Shown one piece after another: positions 23,624 through 33,061 of a stretch of 64,000 nt of DNA. Both the position numbers and the translations under genes were made by a program. Numbering within the stretch: the stretch's first letter is position 1; every line of letters starts with the position of its first letter. The notes under the pieces are model-generated. The model was given only the letters and a program-made list of their open reading frames with translations. It made no database searches and had not been told where the DNA came from. The DNA comes from GCA-020345945 sp964596985 (GTDB taxonomy: Archaea > Thermoproteota > Bathyarchaeia > RBG-16-48-13 > GCA-020345945): positions 62,001 to 126,000 of the forward strand of contig CAZQWG010000001.1 of the NCBI GenBank assembly GCA_964596985.1, given 5' to 3'.

Positions 23624-25815
23624 GATTCAAGTCTGTAGAACTCGAGAACATAAGGAGCTACGACGCCGACTACAGGAGAAACACGGTTGAATTTCCGGAA
23701 GGCTCGGTTCTACTTGCCGGGGATATAGGAGTTGGAAAATCAACCCTCCTTCTAGCGATAGAATTCGCCTTGTTCGGAATAAGACGCGGAGAACTTAGCG
23801 GCGAATCTTTACTGAGGAGAGGAAGAAGAAACGGAGGGGTCAAGCTGAACCTTGCCATCGCAGGAAACGATGTCACCATTGAAAGGAGACTGAACAGAAC
23901 AGCCCAAGGCGTCAGACAAGAATCAGGATACTTAATCGTTGACGGCGTGAAGAGGGAAGGCACACCCCTGGAGTTAAAGGCGTGGATACTGGACATCCTC
24001 GGTTATCCCCAGGAGCTGGTGCAAAAACAGAAATCCCTTCTCTATAGGTACACGGTCTACACGCCTCAAGAGAGGATGAAGCAGATTATCAGAACCGACA
24101 AAGAGACCAGACTAAACGTTCTCAGAAACGTATTTGGTGTAGACAGATACAAGACCGTGAGAGAGAACATCTCCACTTTCCTAACCAACCTTAGGGCAAA
24201 GAGAAGGGAACTGAAGACCATATACCGCGACCTCGAGAATAAAAAGAAAGAGAACAGAGAAAAGAAACGGAACATAGTGAAAGTCGAGAGAAAGCTGAAG
24301 AAACTCAAAGACAGAGAAAGAAGAATTGAATCGAAGTTCGGCGAGTGGGAGAGGAAGAGGGAGGAGATACAGGTACGATTCGAACAATCCATTGAATACG
24401 ATAAAGAACTAGAGAAGAACAAAGAGAAACACAACGGAATAGTCCACCAGATAGAGGATACAGACAAGAGTCTGAGACGTAGGCAGGAGGCTATTCAGAG
24501 CCTAAAGAGACTTAGGAAGCCGACCGAGAAGTCGGCGAGAGATCTTCAGGAAGAGATAGAGAGAACCCGACTAGACATAGAGAATCATCTGAAAAACCCG
24601 AAAGGCATGAACGCAGAGGTAGATTCCCTTATCGAGGAATCAGAGAAGTCGCAGAAGGAACTTGAGAGAATAAGGGATAATCAGATTCTACTAGACACAA
24701 GAATTGGTACGCTTGAAGAGCGTGTTCAACAACTGAAAATTACGGGCAGCATTTGTCCCATATGCGGAAGAGAACTGGATGAAGAACACAAATCAGGTAA
24801 ACTGAAAGAATACAGCAGAGAGATGAATGAATACGACAAGGAAAGAAGACGGCTCGAAGAAGAGGAAAAGGAACTCAAAGCAGATATTCGGAGACTGGAG
24901 CAACTTGCGAAAGAAGGGGCTGAGAAGGAAGTCGAGAAACTGAAGATGGAACAACAACATTCGGAGACGACGCTCGAATCTCTGACGGAATACCAGAGGC
25001 AGATGGAAAAGAAACACGACCTAGAGACACAGATAGACGAATACGTGGCAAAGTCAAGAGACTTGAAAAAGGCTCAGAAAGAGACGGAGGAAAGGATAGG
25101 ATGGCTAGAGAAGAAGCTAAGTCAACTTGGTGATGCCGGGGAAAAGAGAAGAAAGATCGACGAAAAGATGGAAGGACTGAACAGGAAACTAACCGAGACA
25201 AAGACCGAGATATCGAGCGAGGAAACGACCAGAGAGAACCTCCTTGAACGGGTTGGGGAACTGGAGAACGAAATAGAGGTAATGACCAAGGCGAGAGACT
25301 TCGAAGAGAGACTAGCCGTCTACGAGGGATGGATGGAAGGATACCTAGTGAACCTCACCGCCACCATCGAGAAGCACTACATGATCGAAATCCGACGTCA
25401 GTTCGAACCCCTGTTTCGAGACTGGTTCAACCTTCTCATGGAGGACGAGGATTTGACTGTCAGAGTTGACGAGGAGTTTTCACCTATCACTGAACAACAG
25501 GGCTATGAGGCCGAGTTCGAGAACCTCTCGGGTGGAGAAGCGACATCTGTGGCGTTGGCTTACCGACTCGCCTTGAACAGAGTCATCAACACGATGATCG
25601 AGGGGATTCAGACAAAAGATGTCATAGTCCTTGACGAACCGACAGACGGCTTCAGCGAAACCCAATTAGATAAGATTAGAGAGATACTAGATCAGTTGAA
25701 TACCCCTCAGACAATTATCGTCTCTCACGAACCCAAGATCGAGAGCTACGTGGACAACATAATACACGTATATAAAGAGGGGGGCATCTCGAAGGTTCGA
25801 AACAGGATGAACTGA
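23620..25815 (+). CDS. rad50: Rad50 ATPase with zinc hook
   Basis: SMC-like ATPase of the Mre11-Rad50 complex. Walker A GDIGVGKSTLLL lies near residue 35; two long coiled-coil arms, extremely rich in Glu, Lys and Arg, flank the zinc hook CPICGREL near residue 385; the C-terminal lobe has the signature LSGGEATSVALA and Walker B VIVLDEPTDG. At 731 residues the protein is shorter than the typical archaeal 850-900, because the coiled coils are shortened. The GTG start overlaps the mre11 stop (GTGA), a classic coupling. It is the last gene of the operon. Confidence 0.96.
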   Translation: MRFKSVELENIRSYDADYRRNTVEFPEGSVLLAGDIGVGKSTLLLAIEFALFGIRRGELSGESLLRRGRRNGGVKLNLAIAGNDVTIERRLNRTAQGVRQESGYLIVDGVKREGTPLELKAWILDILGYPQELVQKQKSLLYRYTVYTPQERMKQIIRTDKETRLNVLRNVFGVDRYKTVRENISTFLTNLRAKRRELKTIYRDLENKKKENREKKRNIVKVERKLKKLKDRERRIESKFGEWERKREEIQVRFEQSIEYDKELEKNKEKHNGIVHQIEDTDKSLRRRQEAIQSLKRLRKPTEKSARDLQEEIERTRLDIENHLKNPKGMNAEVDSLIEESEKSQKELERIRDNQILLDTRIGTLEERVQQLKITGSICPICGRELDEEHKSGKLKEYSREMNEYDKERRRLEEEEKELKADIRRLEQLAKEGAEKEVEKLKMEQQHSETTLESLTEYQRQMEKKHDLETQIDEYVAKSRDLKKAQKETEERIGWLEKKLSQLGDAGEKRRKIDEKMEGLNRKLTETKTEISSEETTRENLLERVGELENEIEVMTKARDFEERLAVYEGWMEGYLVNLTATIEKHYMIEIRRQFEPLFRDWFNLLMEDEDLTVRVDEEFSPITEQQGYEAEFENLSGGEATSVALAYRLALNRVINTMIEGIQTKDVIVLDEPTDGFSETQLDKIREILDQLNTPQTIIVSHEPKIESYVDNIIHVYKEGGISKVRNRMN

Positions 25816-25874
25816 AAACCTGCCCATGTCCAAATTGCCTTAGAAAACGCTTCGAGTCCTTGATACTTAATATA

Positions 25875-25933
25875 GGGCCGTATCCGGCGAAGGCTGAGTT
25901 ATTTATGTGGGTCGTTGTTATCGCGATCTCATT
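25875..25933. repeat. 59-bp inverted copy of part of the ThDP-enzyme gene (partner at 40782-40840)
   Basis: This intergenic segment, 60 bases after the rad50 stop, equals the reverse complement of bases 40782-40840 with one mismatch in 59 (G at 25911). The partner lies inside the thiamine-diphosphate enzyme gene and encodes the segment NEIAITTIHINNSAFAGYGP that binds the cofactor's pyrophosphate and Mg2+. The mismatch would change Ile to Thr, so the copy is not held as protein. It is either a recent insertion of a gene fragment or, if transcribed from the plus strand, an RNA antisense to the enzyme mRNA. Confidence 0.85.
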
Positions 25934-25979
25934 TATACCATTCTAAGTAAACCTACCGTCATCTATTTACTCAACCAGC

Positions 25980-27158
25980 ATGTCTCTTCAACATCCAATG
26001 GAGAAGCGAATGCCTCAAGAATCTAAAGTAAAACGATCAGGTATTCTTGTCTACGCTGCCGTTGCCGCATACTCAACGGGTCAAGGAATGGTCATACCAG
26101 CTATTCCCCTCTTCGCCTACTCTCTCGGTGCCACCCAGACTGTTCTGGGAATATTGGGGGCACTCCCGGCGGTAACCTGCGCTTTACTAGCGGTAAAGTT
26201 CGGTCAACTGTCTGAGAAAAAAAACAGAAAGAACTTCTTGGTCTTAGGGTCGTTGCTGTATCTGCTAGTAAGTCTGGCATACCTGATCTCATCCAACCTA
26301 AACCACATATTCGTTATAAGACCCTTTGAAGGAGTCTCTTTCGCTCTCTTTTGGCCTTGCGCGGAAGCCTACATTGCAGATCTGGATGACAAGATCTCTC
26401 GGCGACGCGCTTTAGGATACTATACCTTGGCTTGGAGTGGAGGTACAACCTCTGGACCCATTATAGGAGGCTACCTAATCAGCAAGATGTCATTCGGAAG
26501 CCCTTTTATCGCCTGTGCCGTGACGATGCTGATCGCATTATTCTTCACAGCGATCTCCACGGAAGAGAAAAGGAATCGAAGAGAGATCTTGAGAGATGGG
26601 GCAAGTGATGAACCCCTTCCATTGAGGTCTATCCTCTATGCGATTCTTGGTTACTCATTTGTTCAATCGACAGTACTGTCTTTGTATCCGGTTCACGGAA
26701 GCGTAATCGGGTTCAGCGAGATCGAGATAGGAATGCTTCTCTCACTGGTTGGTTTGGCTCGAACCGTCATCTTCGCTGTAAGTACATTCTGGGGGACTCC
26801 ACCGGAAGCACAGATGGCGACAGTAGGATACTCCATTCTCGCCGTATCACTAGGTCTTCTACCGATATTGAACCAATTCCATACTTCTGCAACGAGCTTC
26901 GTGATGATGGGAGTCGGGCTTGGACTGGTCTATACATCTATTATAGACCTTGCGATGAGCCACCAGAGGAAGGGGAGTGCTGCAGGTGCCTTCGAAAGTG
27001 GAATCGGTTTAGGAGCAGTAGTCGGCCCATTTGTCTCAGGAATTGCCGCGGAACATGTCGGTATGCTGGCAGCATATTGGCTGAGTAGTTTCTTCGCAAT
27101 CATCGGAGTGCTGGTTGCCAAAAAGGCGTATGGAAAACGAAAGCAACAAGACACCTAG
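25980..27158 (+). CDS. MFS transporter
   Basis: Major facilitator superfamily carrier of 392 residues with twelve predicted membrane segments. The N-terminal half holds YSTGQGMVIPAIPLFAYSLG and the loop 2-3 motif region KFGQLSEKKNRKN, a weak version of the GxxxDRxGRR motif, as in drug/metabolite exporters. Substrate unknown. The first ATG is 25980, with internal ATGs at codons 7 and 11. It is not closely similar to the two paralogous MFS genes at 41146 and 48630. Confidence 0.87.
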   Translation: MSLQHPMEKRMPQESKVKRSGILVYAAVAAYSTGQGMVIPAIPLFAYSLGATQTVLGILGALPAVTCALLAVKFGQLSEKKNRKNFLVLGSLLYLLVSLAYLISSNLNHIFVIRPFEGVSFALFWPCAEAYIADLDDKISRRRALGYYTLAWSGGTTSGPIIGGYLISKMSFGSPFIACAVTMLIALFFTAISTEEKRNRREILRDGASDEPLPLRSILYAILGYSFVQSTVLSLYPVHGSVIGFSEIEIGMLLSLVGLARTVIFAVSTFWGTPPEAQMATVGYSILAVSLGLLPILNQFHTSATSFVMMGVGLGLVYTSIIDLAMSHQRKGSAAGAFESGIGLGAVVGPFVSGIAAEHVGMLAAYWLSSFFAIIGVLVAKKAYGKRKQQDT

Positions 27159-27184
27159 TAGCAAGGATCTGCTCATAGATCCTT

Positions 27185-28219
27185 TCATCCGATTCTTATC
27201 GATTTCAGTCCCTCATCCTCATATGGCAAGACAACGAGAGAGCTGTCGAGGCGTTCCTTACCATACCTGACTAGGACCCTCCCTCCCGGTGCGTCGGAGT
27301 ATCTTGCAGTGATCGAGGCAGCGGTCCTAATAGCCTCTTCGCTTTCGGAGCCCAACAGAAGCGTTATAGGACTCCCGAAGTCTGGAACCTCAAAAAAGTA
27401 GTCTTCAGGAGTCTTCAAAGCCATCAAACATCGATTTTCTTCTTCATTTCTGCCAACAATAATCTTGTTCTTACCGAATCTGAAGTGTCTCCCGACCTTG
27501 AGAAGAGAGACAGATCCCAAACTCAAGGTCTTTTCATGCTCAAGGAGGTCCTTCAGTTTCACGCAGAATACCGGGTCGGTAAGAAGGCATCCACCTGCCG
27601 GAGAGAGATAGTTCTCGATTCCAAGAGCCTTTGCCAAATCCATCTGTTTTCGTCGGGTACGACCTCGAAGGTCGAGAAGCAGATCCCTCTTCACCCAGCC
27701 TTTTCGCTCCGCTTCCGTTTCGGGTAGCAATTTGGCTGATAACGGCCTCAAGAGCCTCCCTTCAAGGTCGGATTCCCGCTCTATCAAGGTCAAGGCCTTA
27801 AGATGCTGAGATTTAGGGCGTTGATCGAGAACCTCTCCCGTAACGAGGAAGTCAGCCTGAATCTCATCGGCAAATTCCCTCGCTTTCTTGAGCATGAAGA
27901 TCCTGCAATCGATACATGGATTCAGGTTCTTCCCATAGCCATACCTCGGATTCCTGATCACCTCAAAATACTCTTCCCCGAGGTTTAAGGGAGTGAGTTT
28001 GATCCCAAGTACCGATGCTACAATAGCAGCAGCACAACCATCGACATCTCCGCAAGAATAGAAGGGGGAGATAAGGGTTATTGCCTCAACCAGTACACCC
28101 TGATCCATCACCATTTTGGCAGCTAGACTACTGTCTAATCCACCGGACAGAAGGGCAAGGGCTTTCCTTCTCTTCTTCGGAAACAAGAGAGCTCGCAACT
28201 TAGAGAAAAAGGGGATCAT
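27185..28219 (-). CDS. PP-loop ATPase, MnmA/ThiI-like tRNA thiolation enzyme
   Basis: Adenylating enzyme of 344 residues. The PP-loop is LALLSGGLDSSLAAKM near residue 20; PCIDCRIFMLKKA and GEVLDQRPKSQ follow, with a second cysteine in SPAGGCLLTDP, the pattern of COG0482-like archaeal tRNA sulfurtransferases. The C-terminal 110 residues (VGRHFRFGKNKIIVGRNEEEN) match the DUF814/NFACT-R-like domain that replaces the bacterial MnmA tail. Most likely it introduces sulfur into tRNA uridine; the exact position is not deducible. It converges with the MFS gene, 26 bases apart. Confidence 0.82.
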   Translation of the reverse strand: MIPFFSKLRALLFPKKRRKALALLSGGLDSSLAAKMVMDQGVLVEAITLISPFYSCGDVDGCAAAIVASVLGIKLTPLNLGEEYFEVIRNPRYGYGKNLNPCIDCRIFMLKKAREFADEIQADFLVTGEVLDQRPKSQHLKALTLIERESDLEGRLLRPLSAKLLPETEAERKGWVKRDLLLDLRGRTRRKQMDLAKALGIENYLSPAGGCLLTDPVFCVKLKDLLEHEKTLSLGSVSLLKVGRHFRFGKNKIIVGRNEEENRCLMALKTPEDYFFEVPDFGSPITLLLGSESEEAIRTAASITARYSDAPGGRVLVRYGKERLDSSLVVLPYEDEGLKSIRIG

Positions 28220-28422
28220 TTCGCTTCTTCAAGTCTAAGAGCATAACTCGCTTCCTAATATTATATCTGAAATCTCAGCTCAGAATCATGAAGAATCCGC
28301 AAATTGGGATGGAAAGAGACAAAGTCGAAGTTATCTGAACGATTCAGAGTATTACATGGGTGCACAGAATCATGGAACAGAAGGGCACCGAAACTGAGAA
28401 ATAACCTTCACCAGATCTGTTC

Positions 28423-29355
28423 ATGGACAAAGTATGGGGAGACACAGGTAGGAAAGGAGAGGATGGGATGCATATGAATAAGTCAGGTCTATGGCTGGTT
28501 ACGGTGCTTCTGAGCTTACTGTTTATCCCTCTACTCTCGATATCTCAAGTACAGGTAACATACGGGCTTGACGACTCGAGCATGCTTGTTACCGTATCTG
28601 ATGAGAAGTTCCACGTCAAGATCGACCTAGATATCCAGTTGAGCATCGACGACTACACACAATTCATAGACACAGAGGATGCCTATTCACGGGATGCAGC
28701 AACCTTCAGAGGGAAACTCAGGGAGAGCATCGAGGATGCTATTCAAGAACTAGTCAGTGATGCCACGGTACCAAGCATTGATATCGACAGCGTAGAGTGC
28801 TACGAAGGCTCTGGAAAGATGCATGTCGAACTGAGCTTCGATGTCGAAGGCGCGATAACAACACTGACAAATGGTGGTAGACGGTACGATCTGAAGTGGC
28901 GGAGCTTCAAGGCTGACAATAAGTTCTCATGTGAAGGTAGGACGGTTTCCCCCCATGAGGGGTTGGGGCTTGACTTCTCAGGTTTCGAAGACGATTTGGA
29001 TGACAGTGACGAGTGGAGTGTTGAAGAGTCCGGGGAGAATACTGTGATCAGGCAGAAACGGGAGTACGAGCTTGATGTGGACGACGGCGAGGTGGACCTA
29101 CGGGTTACACAGAAGTTCACGTTACCCAACACTGGTTTGAAGATTGACGATGACATAGTAGAGTACGAACAGGTTCAACAGACGACTCAGCAAACAGCTC
29201 AGCAAGAACAACCCAAGATACCGGGGTTTCCTTGGGAGGGAATAGTAGCCGCGCTTTTCCTGGCGACAGGAACGATCATCCTGCGGCGTACACGTAAGAT
29301 CTCTTGTTGCAGAACAGAATCTGCACGTACCATCGTTGCAGAATGCTATTATTGA
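28423..29355 (+). CDS. Surface protein with PGFPWEG anchor, paralogue of the protein encoded next to ftsZ
   Basis: Exported protein, about 295 residues if started at the ATG at 28468, which directly precedes the signal peptide (MNKSGLWLVTVLLSLLFIP). The ectodomain is acidic and beta-rich. Parts of it (YDLKWRSFKADNKFSCEGRT, then a DEWSVEESGENTVIRQKRE stretch) align by eye with FNMAWKSMKVEGDIR and QWEITENDENTECYYRHK of the protein at 56413-57540, so the two are paralogues. The end holds a glutamine-rich spacer, IPGFPWEG, a membrane segment and RRTRK, followed by 18 further residues that are unusual after such a signal. Function unknown. Confidence 0.75.
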   Translation: MDKVWGDTGRKGEDGMHMNKSGLWLVTVLLSLLFIPLLSISQVQVTYGLDDSSMLVTVSDEKFHVKIDLDIQLSIDDYTQFIDTEDAYSRDAATFRGKLRESIEDAIQELVSDATVPSIDIDSVECYEGSGKMHVELSFDVEGAITTLTNGGRRYDLKWRSFKADNKFSCEGRTVSPHEGLGLDFSGFEDDLDDSDEWSVEESGENTVIRQKREYELDVDDGEVDLRVTQKFTLPNTGLKIDDDIVEYEQVQQTTQQTAQQEQPKIPGFPWEGIVAALFLATGTIILRRTRKISCCRTESARTIVAECYY

Positions 29356-29567
29356 AACAGCCCTCCATTTCCGGGGGGAATACAGAGATCGAGTCCACAA
29401 GATAGATTACTTAAGAATGTCCGGGTGGCGACAGTAAAGAGGGATCGGTGGTTGACTGGTAGAGAGGAAGACAAGTTGGCGTGTGTACGGATAAGTGCGA
29501 CAGGCACAAAGTAATAAATCTTCAGAGGTTAGCATGGGTAGACTAACAACGAGAATCCTCTACCTAC

Positions 29568-30653
29568 ATGATTAACAGGGTGGAGAGGAAAATGTCTGAG
29601 GAAGATAGGCAGAACCTTCTCTCCATGATCGGCTCTGCAAGCGAAGATGTCTCCAAGGTTTCCCGGATACTTGCAGACCTAGAAGGAGAGGTAGGAGAGG
29701 TTGACAGCGCTCTAGCATCGCTTCCAAGCAGACTTCTAAGTCTGCGTCAGCAAGGATATACGTTTCTCAGATACCTCGACACAAGTTTGGATTCATTGTC
29801 GAGCAATTGGGAGAACACCGCCCCCTCGATTCGGGAGGCTACGAGAAGCCTGAGAGAATCCTTGCGACCCGACGCTGAACAGCTTCAGGAGGAGATCGAT
29901 ACTGTCGAAGCAAGAGTCCGAAGGTCAACGACAGGTTCGATCTCAAGCCACACACAGCTTGTTGAATCCCTTGCGTCTCAGGCGGCGTCGCTTGAAAGGC
30001 GTGCAAGAACAGATACAGAACACGTAGAGAATTCACTAGGCCAATTTGCTAGAGGGGTCTCATCGATCAAGAGGGACGTATCGATAGCTGAGAATACCTT
30101 ACAGCTCGCCTCGCAATCGTCGTTCCGACCTAGGCAAGGAGAGGATCCTGTACTTGCTTTGAAGGCGAGGTACCTTGCTGGCGACAAGAGCGAGGGGGTG
30201 TTCTTCCTAACAGACCAGAGGTTCGTCTTCGAAGGGGAGAAGGACGTAGTCCTCGAGAGGGTCTTGATCGTTGCCACAAAGAAGAGGAAGGAAAGATTCG
30301 TAATAGCAGCGGCTCCTATTGGATCGATTGAGGAGGTTGCGAAGGGTCGGGTCGGACTTCTAGAGTGGACAGGAGTCTACGTCAGATTCAAACCCGAGAC
30401 AGGCTGGGCGGAGATGCCTTTCGACGTGAAGGGGGCGGAGGCAGATACGATTGTAAGGATGTTCAACTACATTTCAGGTGGAGATGCCGACGCAGACAAG
30501 GCAGGCAAAGAAAAGGCAGCTTCCGAAATACGGGTTTCGACGCCGACCGTCGTCAGGTGTCCCTACTGTGGCGCCCCCTACTCTAGGGAGATATATAGGG
30601 GTCAAGTCTCTTTAGAATGCGAGTATTGCGGGTCTTCTATTTCACTCAAGTAA
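29568..30653 (+). CDS. Coiled-coil / PH-like / zinc-ribbon protein
   Basis: A 361-residue cytosolic protein that I cannot assign. Residues 1-195 are helical with heptads and almost no hydrophobic run longer than four. Residues 200-300 look like a small beta domain (KARYLAGDKSEGVFFLTDQRFV, WTGVYVRFKPE) of the PH/GRAM-like kind. The C-terminus is a rubredoxin-like zinc ribbon, CPYCGAPYSREIYRG...CEYCGSS. No catalytic motif is present. The gene stands alone, after the surface-protein gene on the same strand. The combination suggests a scaffold or regulator. Confidence 0.65.
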   Translation: MINRVERKMSEEDRQNLLSMIGSASEDVSKVSRILADLEGEVGEVDSALASLPSRLLSLRQQGYTFLRYLDTSLDSLSSNWENTAPSIREATRSLRESLRPDAEQLQEEIDTVEARVRRSTTGSISSHTQLVESLASQAASLERRARTDTEHVENSLGQFARGVSSIKRDVSIAENTLQLASQSSFRPRQGEDPVLALKARYLAGDKSEGVFFLTDQRFVFEGEKDVVLERVLIVATKKRKERFVIAAAPIGSIEEVAKGRVGLLEWTGVYVRFKPETGWAEMPFDVKGAEADTIVRMFNYISGGDADADKAGKEKAASEIRVSTPTVVRCPYCGAPYSREIYRGQVSLECEYCGSSISLK

Positions 30654-30658
30654 GGGAA

Positions 30659-30902
30659 CAGGCGTCACCTCGGTTCCATTGGTCTATCAGATTCAAACAG
30701 GCTCCGCTCAACGCAAACACCAACCATGAAGAACCCGTCGGTGTAGAAGATTGACGGGGCTAATTTCGCGAGAGATACCGACCACCCCAACATGGGCATT
30801 AACTGCGATGCGCACTCCGCAACCCCTGACCAACGGTAGGTCTTGACGACTTTGAAAGCAATTTATTAAGAGTCGTATTACAGTCAAGTCAGTGAGATCG
30901 GG
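30659..30902 (+). promoter_or_regulatory. Leader region of the aldolase gene with TATA box
   Basis: A TATA-like ATTTATTAAG (30861-30870) lies about 35 bases upstream of the TTG start of the aldolase gene. Further upstream are two hairpins, CCCGTC/GACGGG (30734-30739 with 30753-30758) and TGCG/CGCA (near 30804-30814); they are upstream of the promoter and could belong to the 3' end of the previous transcript. No gene seen. Confidence 0.4.
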
Positions 30903-31658
30903 TTGAAGAATCCACTAAAGGAGAAGTTAAAGAGGGGAAAGATTCTCTTCGGGATAACACTGGGCATAGGCAGCCCAGAAGTCTCGGATATTCTGGGGAG
31001 TATCGGCTTTGATTATATCAACTTCGACACACAACATACAAGTCTGAGTGTCGAAACGGTTCAGAGCATGATAGCGGCTATGAGCTATTCTCAATCAGTC
31101 CCAATCATGCGAGTTGTCTCAAACGATCTCGGCTTGATCAACCGAGCTCTGGACATCGGCGCTTATGCAGTGATCGTACCTCTAGTCAACTCGAAGGAAG
31201 AAGCAGAGAAAGCACTAGACGCCGCAAGATATTCACCGAAGGGAAATAGAAGCTGGGGTCCCAGGAGGGCTGCACTCAGAGATCCGGACTACGCGGTGAC
31301 CGCAGATAAGGAAGTCATGATCATTCCTCAGATCGAGACAAAAACTGCTGTAGACCGGATTGACCAGATACTCTCAGTTGACGGTCTCGATGCAATATTC
31401 GTAGGACCAAACGACCTCTCTATGTCCCTAGGCGTTTTCAGGAAATTCAATGATCCGAGGTTCCTGAAGGCGATCGAGACAGTGATATCCTCATGTCAAT
31501 CGCGAGACATTGCCCCAGGCCTATTGGCTCCAGCGGGATCAATCGAGGACAGCTTAAGACAAGGATTCAGATTGATCAATCTTGGAGGAGACACCGGTTT
31601 CATGGCTGCGGCAGCCAGAGACGCCTTGGAGAAAGCCGGAGCCGCGGCCAAAAAGTGA
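30903..31658 (+). CDS. HpcH/HpaI-type class II aldolase
   Basis: Divalent-metal pyruvate aldolase of 251 residues, related to 4-hydroxy-2-oxoheptanedioate and 2-keto-3-deoxyrhamnonate aldolases. Barrel motifs: DYINFDTQHTSLS (catalytic His; the preceding Glu of most members is Gln here), VIVPLVNSKEEAEKA, QIETKTAVDRID, and VGPNDLSMSLG with the metal-binding Asp. It would cleave or form a hydroxy-oxo acid, releasing pyruvate. The neighbours, a zinc dehydrogenase and a beta-propeller glycosidase-like protein, suggest sugar-acid catabolism. The TTG start has a TATA box about 35 bases upstream. Confidence 0.88.
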   Translation: MKNPLKEKLKRGKILFGITLGIGSPEVSDILGSIGFDYINFDTQHTSLSVETVQSMIAAMSYSQSVPIMRVVSNDLGLINRALDIGAYAVIVPLVNSKEEAEKALDAARYSPKGNRSWGPRRAALRDPDYAVTADKEVMIIPQIETKTAVDRIDQILSVDGLDAIFVGPNDLSMSLGVFRKFNDPRFLKAIETVISSCQSRDIAPGLLAPAGSIEDSLRQGFRLINLGGDTGFMAAAARDALEKAGAAAKK

Positions 31659-31789
31659 CCAGGCATCACTTATGAGTCCAAACAGTTTGAACAGCACCCT
31701 TCCTAACACAGTGATTCTCAATCAGATCGTTAGTCAACCTGGACACGGAGCTGAGAGAGCAGAGGCCCAAGAATTTCTTTCTTCACACG

Positions 31790-32842
31790 CTACTGAATGA
31801 TGAGGATCTTGATGGAACCCGATTTCTTATCAGCTGCAGCCCTAAAAGCCTCAGCTATCTCGTCCAATGAGAATCTGTGAGTCACAATAGCGGCTGCATC
31901 AACCCTACCCGAAGCTATCAGCCTGATAGCTGCATCGAAATCTTTTGTCAGGCCAGTATATCCATAGCAAATCGATCCCAAGATGTTAAGCTCTTTGCTG
32001 ACGACCGGCCTCATGAAGGCTTCTATCGCCTTAGTATATCCTCCAACAAGAACTATCGTTCCCCCTCTCCCTACGATCTCTAAGGCGTCTTGCAGGCTCT
32101 TACCCGAAGCGACCGTATCGATGACTAAGTCGAATCCAAGCCCATTCGTTATCGAATACGCTACTTCCCCGAGATCCTGCATCGAGACTCGAAGCACATG
32201 ATCAGCCCCCAACCTCTCTGCCATCCCAGCTTGATGATCGTATTTCGCGACGATTGACGTCTCCGGGATAGACGCAGCCTTCGCGCAAGCCAAACAGTAT
32301 AAACCGATGGTTCCGGCACCGATTATCGCGACACTGTTCTTATAGTCGGCCCCAGACCTCCAGAAAGCTCGGTATGAAACAGCCAAAGGCTCAACGAGAG
32401 CGCCCTGCTCAAAGGTAAAGTTCCGAGGCAACTTGAAGAGCGAAGACGCAGGCACGAGAGAGTACTCGGCGAACCCAGCGAGGCCTTGTTGCGATAGATA
32501 GATCCGATTCTCACACAGATTATAGAGACCGACCTCACAGAATCTGCATCGACCGCAATGAGAGAAACATTCAGCACAAACTCTGTCTCCCTTCCTCACG
32601 TTGTTCACGTCCTCCCCTGCTTCTGTGACGATTCCACTGAGTTCATGCCCTGGAGCCAGCCTTGGTTGCTCCCAATCCCCTAAGTATCTGTGAAGGTCGC
32701 TGCCACAGATCCCTGTCACCTTCGTCTCCACGAGAGCAAACCCCCTAGGAACCTCGGGTATCTCAACGTCATCTAACCCTATCTCTCCGGGACCATGATA
32801 CACAGCAGTCCTCATCATTTTCGGCGGCAAACTCTTCACCAC
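31790..32842 (-). CDS. Zinc-dependent medium-chain alcohol/polyol dehydrogenase
   Basis: MDR superfamily enzyme of 350 residues. The catalytic zinc site is complete (GICGSDLHRY and PGHELSG), the structural zinc site is complete (CGRCRFCEVGLYNLC), and the NAD-binding fold is IIGAGTIGLYCLACA. The pattern is closest to sorbitol, threonine or L-gulonate-type dehydrogenases. It converges with the aldolase gene, 131 bases away, which suggests that both serve the same sugar or polyol pathway. Confidence 0.9.
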   Translation of the reverse strand: MVKSLPPKMMRTAVYHGPGEIGLDDVEIPEVPRGFALVETKVTGICGSDLHRYLGDWEQPRLAPGHELSGIVTEAGEDVNNVRKGDRVCAECFSHCGRCRFCEVGLYNLCENRIYLSQQGLAGFAEYSLVPASSLFKLPRNFTFEQGALVEPLAVSYRAFWRSGADYKNSVAIIGAGTIGLYCLACAKAASIPETSIVAKYDHQAGMAERLGADHVLRVSMQDLGEVAYSITNGLGFDLVIDTVASGKSLQDALEIVGRGGTIVLVGGYTKAIEAFMRPVVSKELNILGSICYGYTGLTKDFDAAIRLIASGRVDAAAIVTHRFSLDEIAEAFRAAADKKSGSIKILIIQ

Positions 32843-33061
32843 TCTACATCAAGAATAGGAAGTTCCTCATATAAGTCGATAAGTACGCGGAATCCCAGGC
32901 ATCGGTCTCCAATCAGTCGACTAGTGATTCAATTGTTCAAACGAATACGCCGTTTGCGATGACACACGTCTCACGGACATAACCGATATATTCTCGTCGA
33001 ATATAACCTAAGAGATCGAATCTGGGATTCGACAGATAAAATTCAGCAGAGTCCAACAAAG

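Noticed and set aside
25816..25945. Frame behind rad50 beginning with CPNC and RKRF, similar to the small zinc finger at 4561
   Set aside because: No start codon in frame, no His pair, and it runs into the 59-bp copied segment; the resemblance is too short to call a gene or repeat.
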